Origin: Chryseobacterium sp. R2A-55
GTDB taxonomy: Bacteria > Bacteroidota > Bacteroidia > Flavobacteriales > Weeksellaceae
Length of the DNA stretch: 64,000 nt
Reading direction: 5' to 3'
Assembly (NCBI RefSeq): GCF_021401085.1
Contig: NZ_JACBFP010000001.1
Coordinates: 372,001 to 436,000 of the forward strand
This document shows, one piece after another, positions 52,669 to 61,920 of the stretch (within the stretch, counting starts at the first letter, position 1; each line of letters starts with the position of its first letter). Position numbers and translations under genes: made by a program. The notes under the pieces are model-generated. The model was not told the origin of the DNA and searched no databases. It saw only the letters and a program-made list of their open reading frames with translations.

Positions 52669-53926
52669 AACCAAATATTTAGGCAACAAATCTACATTTT
52701 TTTTCCATCCATTATAAAAACAGATTACTTATTTTATAATCATTTAATGAAAATTTAATATTTATTTAACCAAATGCCCTTGCATGTTAAGGAATTCAAT
52801 AACCAATATTCATTTAATTTGCTTTATTTACATTATGTTAAATTGATGGTTTTTACCAAAAACAACCAATTTCAGTTCTTTGCAATTGGAACATCGATCG
52901 CTTCATCCACCAACAAAGCATTTCCCAAAAATTGACCCCATCAGAAAAAAGTGCTCCAGGTTTTTCGAAAAAAATCCGTTTTTAATAAAAAGTTAATACT
53001 GCTATCCTCTTTTTTCCGGGCGTTATGGCAAGATTTTGCCCCAAAATGTGGAACGCCATAGAAGGCATCACTTTGTGGATTTGTAGATAAGTAAGATAAA
53101 ACCCCTGATAATGAGATTTTTAATCCGCATGCACTCTTTAAAACCCATTTGGAAACAGTTGATAAAATAATCGCAAATGATTTGCTTTTTTGATGGGATC
53201 TCCCCAATTTTACTTCACAATCAAGTCAACGTTGCAGAGGTACAAACCGGCAGCCGAAAGGTGAAAAGTTTTAACTCAAATGGAGGCCGGGTTCCAAAAC
53301 CGGATCACAGACTTTCAGAATGGAGGCGAATTTCGAAAGAAGGTCGCCGAAAAACCGGAACGAAACGAAGGAAGACCAAACCCAGCCAAAAAAAATGCAC
53401 AGACTAAAAGTATCCCAACTTTCAGACTGATTTTCAGAGATGGAGACCGCATGGTGAAATCCCGAAAAAAAGGAAGAAAGCGAAGATTTAAAAGTTCTTA
53501 TACAGAGATCGGAAACAAAAGTCTTTAAACGGTCCGGAAACAGCAAAGAAACCGCAAAGTGGAACTCTGAAATCCGGAAAAGAAAGGAAAGGAAACAAAA
53601 AATCGCGTTGGAGCAGAAAGTGTTCACCGATTTGTCGAAGAAGTAAGATGAAACCGAAAGGTGCCATTTTTCGACTTTAACTTAAAAATCGGTACTGGAA
53701 GCGAAAACAGAAGTAGAAACTTTAACTGATGATTCAGCAACAGAATTTGCAAAAGTTCAACAGCAGAATCATCAGTTTTTTATTCCGGATAATCGCAAAT
53801 TCACAAAGCTTCGTCAGCGGAACTGATTTTTTTTTGGCACATAGATAAGGATGTGATGGTCAGAAACAACGGAATCCGTGCATTCGCAGCATCTCCCTTT
53901 CCCGATATTTTTCCGAAATTTGCCCC
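52669..53926. other. 1.26-kb spacer before dinB
   Basis: On the T9SS side a minus-strand -7 match TAGATTTG (52687-52694) lies 18 bases before the 2109-aa gene's ATG, without a clear -33. From about 53240 to 53650 the plus strand is strongly purine-rich with no intact gene. A 12-bp inverted repeat is at 53724-53777. Short frames here have skewed, unprotein-like composition. Confidence 0.5.
53724..53781 (+). terminator. Inverted repeat followed by T-run, terminator-like
   Basis: AACTGATGATTC (53724-53735) and GAATCATCAGTT (53766-53777) are perfect 12-bp arms around a 30-base loop, followed by TTTT. The loop is long for a classical terminator and no gene precedes it on this strand, so it may end an unseen small RNA or be a repeat element. 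Confidence 0.35.
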
Positions 53927-55009
53927 ATGCAATCAACCCGCAAAATCATCCACGTGGACATGGACGCCTTCTACGCCTCCGTGGAGCAGCACGACAATCC
54001 AGAGCTGCGCGGGAAACCAGTCTGTGTGGGAGGCGGGAAATATGGCGTGGTGGCAGCAGCAAGTTATGAAGCAAGGAAATACGGAATACGCTCTGCAATG
54101 CCCGGAAGATTGGCCCTGGAAAAATGCCCGCACCTGATCGTGGTGAAACCAAGATTTCAGCGGTACAAGGAAATCTCCCAACAAATCCGGAATATATTTT
54201 ACGAATACACGGACTTGGTGGAACCGCTCTCTCTGGACGAAGCTTATCTGGACGTGACGGAAAACAAAAAACAGATGGAATCGGCCAATGAAATCGCCCG
54301 GGAAATCCGCAAAAGAATCTTCGAGGAGACCGGATTGACCGCTTCGGCGGGAATTTCCGTGAACAAATTTTTGGCGAAAGTCGCCTCCGATTACCACAAA
54401 CCCAACGGTCAGAAAACCATCCATCCCACCCAGATTCCGCAATTTATGGAAGAACACCCCATTGAAAAATTCTACGGAATCGGGAAAGTGACCGCCAACA
54501 AAATGCACGAACTGCATATTTTCACAGGAAAAGACCTGAAACAGAAAACCCTGGAACAGCTCACCACACTGTTCGGAAAATCAGGAATTTATTATTACAA
54601 CGTGGTGCGCGGAATCCACCACAGCGAAGTAAAACCGCACCGAATCCAGAAAAGCGTGGCGGTGGAAGAAACGTATTGGGAAAACCTTCTGGACGAGGAA
54701 TCAGTTTTCAGGCAGTTACTTGCCATCAGTGAAGATTTGGAAGGCCGCCTGAACCGGAAAGAAATCAAGGGGAAATCATTGACCCTAAAAATCCGGTACA
54801 AGGACTTCTCGCTGTTCACCCGCAGCAAAACCCAGGACGTCTATTACGAAAACGCCCAGGATTTCTTTGAAACCGCCCAAAAACTCTGGGAACTCCGCCC
54901 ATTCGACAAACCGGTGCGTTTACTGGGTTTGTCGCTTTCCAACCTCAACACCGGCGAAACCAAACAGGTTTCGGTGCAGCTGCGGATCCCCTTTGAAGAT
55001 TTTTATTGA
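53927..55009 (+). CDS. dinB: DNA polymerase IV (Y-family translesion polymerase)
   Basis: The 360-aa protein has the full Y-family layout at normal length. IIHVDMDAFYASVEQHDNPE carries the first catalytic Asp and steric-gate region, SLDEAYLDVT the Asp-Glu metal site near 100, SAGISVNKFLAKVASDYHKP the palm, FYGIGKVTANKMHELHI the thumb helix-hairpin-helix, and a little-finger domain ends the protein. It copies past damaged bases with low fidelity in the cytoplasm. No beta-clamp motif was clearly identified at the C-terminus (TKQVSVQLRIPFEDFY). The ATG at 53927 follows an AT-rich leader; the next gene starts 391 bases downstream. Confidence 0.95.
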   Translation: MQSTRKIIHVDMDAFYASVEQHDNPELRGKPVCVGGGKYGVVAAASYEARKYGIRSAMPGRLALEKCPHLIVVKPRFQRYKEISQQIRNIFYEYTDLVEPLSLDEAYLDVTENKKQMESANEIAREIRKRIFEETGLTASAGISVNKFLAKVASDYHKPNGQKTIHPTQIPQFMEEHPIEKFYGIGKVTANKMHELHIFTGKDLKQKTLEQLTTLFGKSGIYYYNVVRGIHHSEVKPHRIQKSVAVEETYWENLLDEESVFRQLLAISEDLEGRLNRKEIKGKSLTLKIRYKDFSLFTRSKTQDVYYENAQDFFETAQKLWELRPFDKPVRLLGLSLSNLNTGETKQVSVQLRIPFEDFY

Positions 55010-55339
55010 TCGGAAAGACTGTTTTGTGTACATATTCCTGGAAATGAAAATTTCGCCAACCTTTTTCCCCTGGTCGATCTTCTTCAAACTCATGACCCAT
55101 CAAAATCTTTTTAGCTAAGATAAAACTCAAACAAAGTCAACCTTATTCCCTCAGTAAGAAATATGGAAGGACACCTAATGGATGCTTCATGGATGCTTCA
55201 TGGATACTTCATGGATAGTTCATGAGTAGTTCATGAAATCAAGATCACTAAAGTGTCTTCATTTTTATCAGAACTGAACCGCGCACTTCATCAAAAACAT
55301 TCCAAAAGTTATCTACCCTCTTTTCTTATCATACATCAA
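55010..55339. other. Spacer between dinB and the YceI gene
   Basis: No gene is evident. The region contains the five 11-bp tandem repeats at 55178-55232. The YceI frame is open through part of it, but those codons are unlike a protein start and lie upstream of the promoter. Confidence 0.55.
55178..55232. repeat. Five tandem 11-bp repeats upstream of the YceI gene
   Basis: The units are ATGGATGCTTC twice, then ATGGATACTTC, ATGGATAGTTC and ATGAGTAGTTC, followed by a partial ATGAAATC. The repeats become progressively degenerate toward the gene. The period is about one DNA helical turn, and they lie 108 bases before the -33 box of the YceI promoter. Confidence 0.9.
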
Positions 55340-55369
55340 TTTGCACTCCAAACATTGCCCCTATTTTTG
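55340..55369 (+). promoter_or_regulatory. Promoter of the YceI lipoprotein gene
   Basis: TTTG (55340-55343), 18 bases, then TATTTTTG (55362-55369) is a full Bacteroidota promoter match. The ATG at 55400 is 30 bases after the -7 box, which supports that start over the longer upstream frame. Confidence 0.7.
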
Positions 55370-55399
55370 CGCCATAAAATTTTTAAAAAAAAATCAGCA

Positions 55400-56077
55400 A
55401 TGAAAAAATTATCAGTTCTGGCGCTTGCAGCCGTAATGTTTGCAGTATCTTGTAAAGAATCAAAAACCGACACCGCAACTACTACCGAAGTACAGGAAGT
55501 AGCCTCTCAACAAGGTGAAAACTTTATAGTAAATTCCGAAAGCAGCACCATCAAATGGACAGGATACCACAAAGGTGGACTCAACCCAAGATTCGGTATT
55601 GCACTCACCACCGGTGAACTGAGTGCAGAAAACGGAAACCTCATCGCAGGAACGCTTACTTCTGAAGTACAGTCTATCAAAACAGACCTTGCTTCGGTAG
55701 ATCCAAAAACCACAGAAGGAAAAACAGCAGCCGATCTGGATGCACACTTGAAAAGTGCAGACTTCTTTGATGCAGAAAAATACCCTACCGTGAAATTCGA
55801 CATCACTAAAGTAGAAGATTTGGCAGCAGATGCTCCGAAAAGCAACGTGGAAGGTGCCAACAAATTGGTAAGCGGAAACCTGACCATCAAAGACAAAACC
55901 GTAAACGTGACTTTCCCTGCGAAAGTGGAAGTAACCGACAGCCAAATCAGCCTGGTTTCCAAATTCACCATCAACAGACAAGATTGGGGATTGGCTTACG
56001 GAACTGAAGGTGACCCAAAAGACTGGATGATTTCACAGGATGTAGATATGGATCTGAACATCGTGGCAAAGAAATAA
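55400..56077 (+). CDS. YceI-family lipoprotein
   Basis: From the ATG at 55400 the product is 225 aa with lipoprotein signal MKKLSVLALAAVMFAVSCKE (lipobox AVSC). After a short Thr/Glu-rich linker the YceI lipocalin-like barrel runs from about residue 42 to the end: FIVNSESSTIKWTGYHKGGL, GELSAENGNLIAGTLTSEVQ, AHLKSADFFDAEKYPTVKFD, and SKFTINRQDWGLAYG near the C-terminus. YceI proteins bind isoprenoid or amphiphilic molecules in the envelope; the precise ligand is unknown. It has its own promoter and a strong terminator, so it is monocistronic. Confidence 0.9.
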   Translation: MKKLSVLALAAVMFAVSCKESKTDTATTTEVQEVASQQGENFIVNSESSTIKWTGYHKGGLNPRFGIALTTGELSAENGNLIAGTLTSEVQSIKTDLASVDPKTTEGKTAADLDAHLKSADFFDAEKYPTVKFDITKVEDLAADAPKSNVEGANKLVSGNLTIKDKTVNVTFPAKVEVTDSQISLVSKFTINRQDWGLAYGTEGDPKDWMISQDVDMDLNIVAKK

Positions 56078-56099
56078 TCCGCTCCGTCACCTCAAATAA

Positions 56100-56137
56100 A
56101 AATCACCTCAAAATTCAGTTTTTGGGGTGATTTTTTT
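56100..56137 (+). terminator. Rho-independent terminator of the YceI gene
   Basis: A 14-bp stem (AAATCACCTCAAAA with its G-T-containing complement ending GGGGTGATTT) around a 5-base loop is followed by T-rich sequence up to 56137. It lies 23 bases after the stop codon. Confidence 0.85.
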
Positions 56138-56322
56138 GATTCACTTTTAAGATCAAACGGTGGCCGACTCCCGTTTAAAAATCTGCTTTCCCCATTCTGA
56201 AACCCGTACCGGTTTTAACAAATTGTTTTCATCCTACCCAAAACCGCAGTTTCGCCATCTTAAAATTAAAGTCTAAAACAAAGGCGTTTTCGGAAAGGTT
56301 CATTTTTTGCATCCAGAAAAGC

Positions 56323-57795
56323 ATGAATCCAACTTTACTTCAAAGTTTCCACTGGTACTCCGAAGGAAACGGCAGTCTCTACAATCACATTAAAGCCAGT
56401 TCCGAATGGCTCAGAGAACTGGGAATCAGCGCGGTTTGGTTTCCGCCCGCATATAAGGGTGCAGGTGGAGGTTATTCGGTGGGTTATGACCCGTATGACC
56501 TGTTCGACTTAGGGGAATTTGACCAAAAAGGAACCATTCCCACCAAATATGGTACAAAAGAGCAATATCTCGACGTTATTCAAACTTTAAGGCAGAAAGG
56601 CATCCAGACTGTTGTGGATATCGTGCTGAATCACAAAGCTGGAGGCGACGAAAAAGAAACTTTCCAGGTCAAAAAAGTGGATGAGCATGATCGAAACGAA
56701 GTGGTTTCCGATGTTTTTGAAATAGAGAGCTACACCAAATTTACTTTTCCGGGCCGCGGAAAACACTATTCGGATTTTGAATGGAACTTCACCTGCTTTT
56801 CGGCGGTAGATTTTGCCGAAGGTGAGGAAAAAGGCATCTACAAAATCATCAATGATTACGGTGACGACTGGGAAGAACTGATTTCTGATGAAAAAGGAAA
56901 TTATGCCTATTTGATGTACAATGACATTGACCACAGAAATCCCTCTGTGCGGGAAGAACTTAATTACTGGGGGAAATGGTACCATGAACAGGTCGGTTTT
57001 GATGGTGTTCGCCTGGATGCCGTGAAACATCAGTCGCCGGAATTTTACAAAGAATGGCTCCAGCTTTTACGTGCCAATACCGGGACAAATATTTTTGCGG
57101 TTGGCGAATATTGGGCACCTGGACATCTCCATCTGCTTCAAAAATACATAGAAGAAACGGAAGGAACCATGTCGCTTTTCGATGCCTCACTCCAGCAGAA
57201 TTTTCATTTTGCCTCCAAACAGGGTGCAGCATATGATTTGAGGAAAATCTTTGACCAAACCCTCACCGGGGCAGATCCTGAACATTCCGTAACCGTGGTG
57301 GCCAATCATGACACACAGCCTTTGCAGCAGTTGGAATCCGTGGTGGAACCATGGTTCAAACCGATTGCTTATGCCCTGATTTTGCTGAGAGAAAGCGGTT
57401 ATCCCTGCATTTTTTATCCCGATTTGTTCGGCGCAAGCTACCGCGACAAAGGCAAAGATGGCAATGACCACGAAATCATCATGGATAAAGTGGACGGAAT
57501 AGAGCAATTATTAAAGGCAAGGAAAGAAAACGCCTATGGAGTTCAGCGGGATTATTTCGAAGACGCCAACTGTCTCGGCTGGATCCGCGAAGGCGACGGC
57601 ACTAACAAAGGCTGCGCCGTGGTCATCAGCAACAGAGACTCCTATGAAAAACCCATGGAAATGGGCAGACCCTATTCCGGGCAAACCTTCTACGACCTCC
57701 TCGGAAGATTTGAAGAAAAAGTCACCATCGATGAAAATGGATGGGGAAATTTCCCGGTTCCGGCAGGGAATGTGAGCGTTTGGATTCCCGAATAA
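56323..57795 (+). CDS. Cytoplasmic alpha-amylase, GH13
   Basis: The 490-aa protein has all four GH13 regions: I VVDIVLNHKAGG near 95, II FDGVRLDAVKHQ with the nucleophile Asp near 232, III IFAVGEYW with the general acid Glu near 262, and IV VVANHDTQPLQ with the stabilising Asp near 328. It lacks a signal peptide and resembles the liquefying/AmyA intracellular type in length (about 490 aa) and start (NPTLLQSFHWYSEGNGSLYN). It hydrolyses alpha-1,4-glucans such as stored glycogen or imported maltodextrins. It stands alone with 245 bases upstream and 216 downstream. Confidence 0.93.
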   Translation: MNPTLLQSFHWYSEGNGSLYNHIKASSEWLRELGISAVWFPPAYKGAGGGYSVGYDPYDLFDLGEFDQKGTIPTKYGTKEQYLDVIQTLRQKGIQTVVDIVLNHKAGGDEKETFQVKKVDEHDRNEVVSDVFEIESYTKFTFPGRGKHYSDFEWNFTCFSAVDFAEGEEKGIYKIINDYGDDWEELISDEKGNYAYLMYNDIDHRNPSVREELNYWGKWYHEQVGFDGVRLDAVKHQSPEFYKEWLQLLRANTGTNIFAVGEYWAPGHLHLLQKYIEETEGTMSLFDASLQQNFHFASKQGAAYDLRKIFDQTLTGADPEHSVTVVANHDTQPLQQLESVVEPWFKPIAYALILLRESGYPCIFYPDLFGASYRDKGKDGNDHEIIMDKVDGIEQLLKARKENAYGVQRDYFEDANCLGWIREGDGTNKGCAVVISNRDSYEKPMEMGRPYSGQTFYDLLGRFEEKVTIDENGWGNFPVPAGNVSVWIPE

Positions 57796-58011
57796 AAAAT
57801 TACCGTACTGAGTACAATCCAGGTATAACCATAAGCTTTAGCCTGTGGCAAACCACTGAGATACGCACCTTTGTGAGGCCGACAAAACCAAGTTGGTCCT
57901 TACCCAAACGATAACAGCGGTACCTGATTTTCATGAGGGTCTCCGCATATAAATCCAAACTTTAACTTTCCTTTAAAACACTTTCAGCAACGGTTTCAGT
58001 AAATTTGTATT

Positions 58012-58641
58012 ATGGAATTTTTCGGAAGGAACTTATTACAGAACATACAGCAGGCAAAATTGGAGGGCGAAAATGCACACGCCGTTTATTCGCCGCCTTA
58101 TCGACCGCTGTACAGCTACGAAGAGATTTTGACCAGAAATCCGAAATTTGCCGCAGTGAATATTTTGCTTTATTTAAAAGACAATGAATGGTGGTTTCCG
58201 CTCATCGTGCGAAGCACCAATGAAAACGACCGGCACAGCGGACAAATCTCGCTGCCCGGAGGAAAAAAAGAAGAACACGACCTGGATTTCGCTGCGACTG
58301 CAAAAAGGGAAACCTCAGAAGAAATGGGAATCGAGGAACATTACGTGAGGATCATCCGTGAATTGTCGCCCATTTATATTCCGCCCAGTAATTTTTACGT
58401 GAGACCTTTCATTTCCTACACCAAAAAAAATCCGCAATTTATTTTGCAGGAAACCGAAGCGGTGGAACTGATCGAACTGCCGGTTTCTTCGCTTCTGAAT
58501 TTAATTGAAAAACCAGAAATGATGGTACTTCCCAGCTCCAGAGGAGTGAAAGTTCCGGTCATCAATTTCAACAATTATTTGATCTGGGGAGCCACCTCCA
58601 TGATTTTGAGCGAGTTCAGCACATTGCTGAAAAATTTGTAA
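58012..58641 (+). CDS. Nudix hydrolase, CoA pyrophosphatase type
   Basis: The 209-aa protein has the CoA-diphosphatase form of the Nudix motif: HSGQISLPGGKKEEHDLDFA followed by RETSEEMGI. The spacing between GG and RE matches NudL/NUDT7-type enzymes, and the preceding LIVRSTNENDRHSGQISLPGG is the CoA-class signature. These enzymes cut CoA and CoA derivatives into phosphopantetheine and 3',5'-ADP. A TAAATTTG -7 box (58000-58007) lies almost on the start codon, suggesting a very short leader. The acyltransferase gene begins 25 bases downstream, so they probably form an operon. Confidence 0.87.
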   Translation: MEFFGRNLLQNIQQAKLEGENAHAVYSPPYRPLYSYEEILTRNPKFAAVNILLYLKDNEWWFPLIVRSTNENDRHSGQISLPGGKKEEHDLDFAATAKRETSEEMGIEEHYVRIIRELSPIYIPPSNFYVRPFISYTKKNPQFILQETEAVELIELPVSSLLNLIEKPEMMVLPSSRGVKVPVINFNNYLIWGATSMILSEFSTLLKNL

Positions 58642-58666
58642 TTTCGCAGATTATGTTTCACAGATA

Positions 58667-59467
58667 ATGGCGAAGAAAAACATTTTCACAGACGCTTTTG
58701 GGCATCTTTATTTCCTAAAAAGAGCCATCATTTTCATTTTGGGAATCATTTCATACCGCAGATTCAACGGCTTCAACAAATTAAAAATCAGCGGAACAGA
58801 ATATCTGGTGGATTTGCCGGATTCGAACGTGCTTTTCGTGTCCAACCACCAAACTTACTTCGCCGATGTAGCCGCAATGTACCACGCTTTTTGCGCCGTG
58901 AATAATGGCTACCTGAACACCATCAAAAATCCGGTTTACCTGCTCAATCCGAAAGTTGACTTCTATTATGTGGCAGCGGAAGAGACCATGAACAAAGGAC
59001 TCATGACCAAAATCTTCAAATTGGCGGGAGCAGTGACGGTGAAGCGAACCTGGCGCGCAGAAGGAAAAAACGTGAACCGAATGGTGGATCTGAATGAGGT
59101 GGAAAACATCATGAAAGCGCTGGACAATGGCTGGGTGATTACTTTTCCGCAGGGAACCACTGCCGCTTTTGCCCAGGGAAGAAAAGGAACCGCCAAACTG
59201 GTGAAAAATCAAAGACCAATCGTGGTCCCCATTAAAATAAACGGTTTTAGAAGAGCTTTTGACAAGAAAGGTTTGAGGGTAAAAGTGACCGGAGTGTGTC
59301 CAACCATGGAATTCAAAAAACCCCTGGAAATTGACTACGATCATGACGATGCGCAAACCATCCTCCACAAGATCATGGTCGCCATAGAGCAAACTGAGGA
59401 ATTCAACGTATTACACGTTTACGAACAGGAACTGAAGGCACAAAAATCAGGAGAAAAAACAACTTAA
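58667..59467 (+). CDS. PlsC-like 1-acyl-glycerol-3-phosphate acyltransferase
   Basis: The 266-aa protein starts with a membrane-associating region (LYFLKRAIIFILGIISY). The acyltransferase motif I reads FVSNHQTYFADVAAMYH, with five residues between His and Asp where PlsC usually has four (H-x4-D). Motif III is present as ITFPQGTTAAF, and VPIKINGFRRAF corresponds to motif IV. The enzyme would acylate lysophosphatidic acid or another lyso-lipid at the inner membrane. The Nudix gene is 25 bases upstream and a lipoprotein gene 19 bases downstream, consistent with one operon. Confidence 0.82.
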   Translation: MAKKNIFTDAFGHLYFLKRAIIFILGIISYRRFNGFNKLKISGTEYLVDLPDSNVLFVSNHQTYFADVAAMYHAFCAVNNGYLNTIKNPVYLLNPKVDFYYVAAEETMNKGLMTKIFKLAGAVTVKRTWRAEGKNVNRMVDLNEVENIMKALDNGWVITFPQGTTAAFAQGRKGTAKLVKNQRPIVVPIKINGFRRAFDKKGLRVKVTGVCPTMEFKKPLEIDYDHDDAQTILHKIMVAIEQTEEFNVLHVYEQELKAQKSGEKTT

Positions 59468-59486
59468 CGAACTAAAAAAATAGGAT

Positions 59487-59942
59487 ATGAAAAAATTATC
59501 GCTGGTATGGGTTTCCGTCTGGGTTTTTGCACTGTTTTTTTCTTGTAATTCCCAAAAAAATTATTCCGATTTTGATTACAGCTACGCCCGAAGTGGCGGC
59601 TATGCACCGATTTACGAAAATTTTCTGATCAAAGGAAACAATGGTTTTTATTCATTTGAAGGTCAGGGAAAAAACATCAGGAAAGAATTCAAGGTTTCTG
59701 ATGATGAGATCAAAGCCATAGAAACTGCGCTTACCGAAAATGATTTCCGGAGGATCCGGGAGGATTTGAAAAAAATCTACGACCATATCTCAGTCAGTAT
59801 CAGCGTGAAAAAAGGAAACAACGCCGGCCGAAAAACCGACGCCTCACTCATCGTGGAAGGCGATCAGAAAAAATGGGACCACATCAACAGTGCTTTTAGA
59901 AAACTCATTGACTCCAAGGTAAATATACCGGAAACAAAATAA
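59487..59942 (+). CDS. Small lipoprotein of unknown function
   Basis: The 151-aa protein has a lipoprotein signal, MKKLSLVWVSVWVFALFFSC with the Cys at position 20. The mature part begins NSQKNYSDFDYSYARSGGYA and contains YENFLIKGNNGFYSFEGQGK and a charged C-terminal half with SVSISVKKGNNAGRKTD. I do not recognise the family. It probably sits in the periplasmic leaflet. It is 19 bases after the acyltransferase and 6 bases before the 182-aa gene, so the three are likely co-transcribed. Confidence 0.75.
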   Translation: MKKLSLVWVSVWVFALFFSCNSQKNYSDFDYSYARSGGYAPIYENFLIKGNNGFYSFEGQGKNIRKEFKVSDDEIKAIETALTENDFRRIREDLKKIYDHISVSISVKKGNNAGRKTDASLIVEGDQKKWDHINSAFRKLIDSKVNIPETK

Positions 59943-59948
59943 AATCTG

Positions 59949-60497
59949 ATGATTACCGAACTTACAGAACTGATCAATTACTCAGAAAACAAAACCCGGG
60001 TTCTGGTGTACAGCACCTTACCCGAAATTTCAAAGTTTTTGTTAGAAATTCTTGATTTTAATGGGAAAAAAGCAGATTATTTTTCGGCGGAGGAAAGCCG
60101 GACCCACGACCAGGATTTTATCTTGTTTCAAACTTCAGATTTACAGGAAGCTTCCCTGTTTCAGCCCAATATCGCATTAATTACCGACGAAATCTCAAAA
60201 GAGGACGTTCGCGAATTGATGAAAAATATCGTGGCAGGAGGAGTCTTAATTTTCCCGCAGTTCATGGCAGACACCGTTGGTTCAGCACTTCATTATTTCC
60301 GAAAACTTCCTTTCGAAAAAGCAGATTTCAAATCCGAAAACGGCACAGCTCTCCTCGATACGGAAATTGGTCCGATTCCCATCAACACAAGCAGTGAAAA
60401 CCTCATCAACCAACTGAACGGGCTCAAACTTCTCGTCCAGCAATTCGGGGTGATGGAGGAAGGATTCTATGAGCCGGTGATGGGGATTTTCGGATAA
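59949..60497 (+). CDS. Uncharacterised cytoplasmic protein (182 aa)
   Basis: The product has no signal or membrane segment. Alternating beta/alpha pattern with hydrophobic strands such as TRVLVYSTLP, NIALITDEIS and GGVLIFPQFM suggests a Rossmann-like or flavodoxin-like fold, perhaps related to the N-terminal domain of Mur ligases, but no defining motif is seen. The end, PVMGIFG, is hydrophobic. It is 6 bases after the lipoprotein gene. Real gene, function unknown. Confidence 0.72.
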   Translation: MITELTELINYSENKTRVLVYSTLPEISKFLLEILDFNGKKADYFSAEESRTHDQDFILFQTSDLQEASLFQPNIALITDEISKEDVRELMKNIVAGGVLIFPQFMADTVGSALHYFRKLPFEKADFKSENGTALLDTEIGPIPINTSSENLINQLNGLKLLVQQFGVMEEGFYEPVMGIFG

Positions 60498-60682
60498 ATC
60501 TCATCAGAGTTCTGTTCCCTAACCTAAGATAAATCTTATGGTTACGCACATTTGGCAATACAGTCAAAGCGTTTTCCAGCTTACAAGTGCGCGGTGCAGT
60601 TTTCTGCATCGAGTTCTGACCTATCCGTGATAATAAAATCCTAAAAAAAAACACATTTTTTAACTCAATTGGTCACAGTGAT

Positions 60683-60712
60683 TTTGGTTTCGTTTTAAAA
60701 ATTGTACATTTA
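60683..60712 (+). promoter_or_regulatory. Predicted promoter of hmgA
   Basis: TTTG (60683-60686), an 18-base spacer and TACATTTA (60705-60712), one mismatch from TAnnTTTG, lie 20 bases before the ATG of the dioxygenase gene. Confidence 0.5.
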
Positions 60713-60732
60713 CCTTTAAGAAAAAAGCAAAG

Positions 60733-61920
60733 ATGACTTACCACAAATTGGGGAAAATCCCGCCAAAAAGACACACTATTTTTAAATCCGAAGCAGGCAG
60801 GTTCTATTACGAACAGCTTTTTGGGACCGAAGGTTTTCACGGAATTTCATCACTGCTCTACCACATCCACCGACCCACACAGATCAAATCGGTGAGTGAA
60901 CCCAGAGATGTGGCCCCAAAAATTGCCATTCAAAAAAATGTAAAACCGAGGATGTTCAAAGGAATGAACGTGACGCCGGAAGACGACTATATTGACAGCA
61001 GAAAAATCCTGATGGTGAATGGCGACCTAAAAATGGGAATTTCAAAACCGAGAAAGTCAACCGAATATTTTTATAAAAACGGCGACTGCGACGAACTTCT
61101 TTTTGTACACGAAGGCAGCGGAACCCTGAAAACATTCCTTGGAAACCTTGAATTTTCCAAAGGGGATTACCTGATTATTCCACGGGGAACGATTTATCAG
61201 ATGCAACTGGATCAGGAAAATAACGTTTTTCTGGTACTGGAATCCCATTCTCCCATCTACACCCCGAAAAGATACCGCAACGAATTCGGTCAACTTCTGG
61301 AACATTCCCCTTTCTGCGAAAGAGATATGGTGGCACCAACCTTTGTGGAACCAAAAGACGAAACCGGTGATTTCCTGATAAAGGTGAAAAAAGAAGACCA
61401 AATCTGGGATTTTGTTTATGCAACACATCCTTTCGATGTGGTGGGTTGGGATGGATTCTTTTACCCCTACAAATTCAACATCAAAAACTATGAACCGATT
61501 ACGGGCAGAGTTCATCTTCCGCCGCCAATTCACCAGAATTTCGAAGGACACAACTTCGTGGTCTGTTCATTTGTGGCCAGAATGTATGATTATCATCCGC
61601 TTGCTGTTCCGGCTCCATATAACCACTCAAACATTGATTCCGACGAAGTTTTATTCTATACCGAAGGGGACTTCATGAGCAGGAACCATATCGACTTGAT
61701 GGATTTCACACTTCACCCGAGAGGAATTGTCCACGGACCGCATCCCGGTGCGATGGAAAGAAGTATCGGTAAAAAATTCACCGATGAATACGCTGTGATG
61801 GTGGATCCGTTCCGGCCATTCCAGATTACAGAGGAAGCCATGAAGGTGGAAGATGACTCCTATTACCTTTCCTGGCTGGAAGCTCCGGAAAACCACCTGG
61901 ATGACCGAAGCCAGGAATAA
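60733..61920 (+). CDS. hmgA: Homogentisate 1,2-dioxygenase
   Basis: The 395-aa cupin-type dioxygenase opens homogentisate to maleylacetoacetate with O2 and Fe(II), the ring-cleavage step of tyrosine and phenylalanine breakdown. It contains GDCDELLFVHEGSGTLKTF and GDYLIIPRGTIYQM in the first barrel and SDEVLFYTEGDFMSRNHID and TLHPRGIVHGPHPGAMERSI in the second, the latter carrying the His/Glu iron ligands. The length matches the shorter bacterial form (human enzyme about 445). The N-terminus (TYHKLGKIPPKRHTIF) is typical. No other tyrosine-degradation genes lie next to it in the window. Confidence 0.93.
   Translation: MTYHKLGKIPPKRHTIFKSEAGRFYYEQLFGTEGFHGISSLLYHIHRPTQIKSVSEPRDVAPKIAIQKNVKPRMFKGMNVTPEDDYIDSRKILMVNGDLKMGISKPRKSTEYFYKNGDCDELLFVHEGSGTLKTFLGNLEFSKGDYLIIPRGTIYQMQLDQENNVFLVLESHSPIYTPKRYRNEFGQLLEHSPFCERDMVAPTFVEPKDETGDFLIKVKKEDQIWDFVYATHPFDVVGWDGFFYPYKFNIKNYEPITGRVHLPPPIHQNFEGHNFVVCSFVARMYDYHPLAVPAPYNHSNIDSDEVLFYTEGDFMSRNHIDLMDFTLHPRGIVHGPHPGAMERSIGKKFTDEYAVMVDPFRPFQITEEAMKVEDDSYYLSWLEAPENHLDDRSQE

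Noticed and set aside
53933-54517. 194-codon minus-strand ORF
   Set aside because: It is antisense to dinB, which is a complete and recognisable gene.
55253-55399. Longer N-terminus for the YceI protein
   Set aside because: The promoter at 55340-55369 lies inside this extension, and the ATG at 55400 begins a clear lipoprotein signal.
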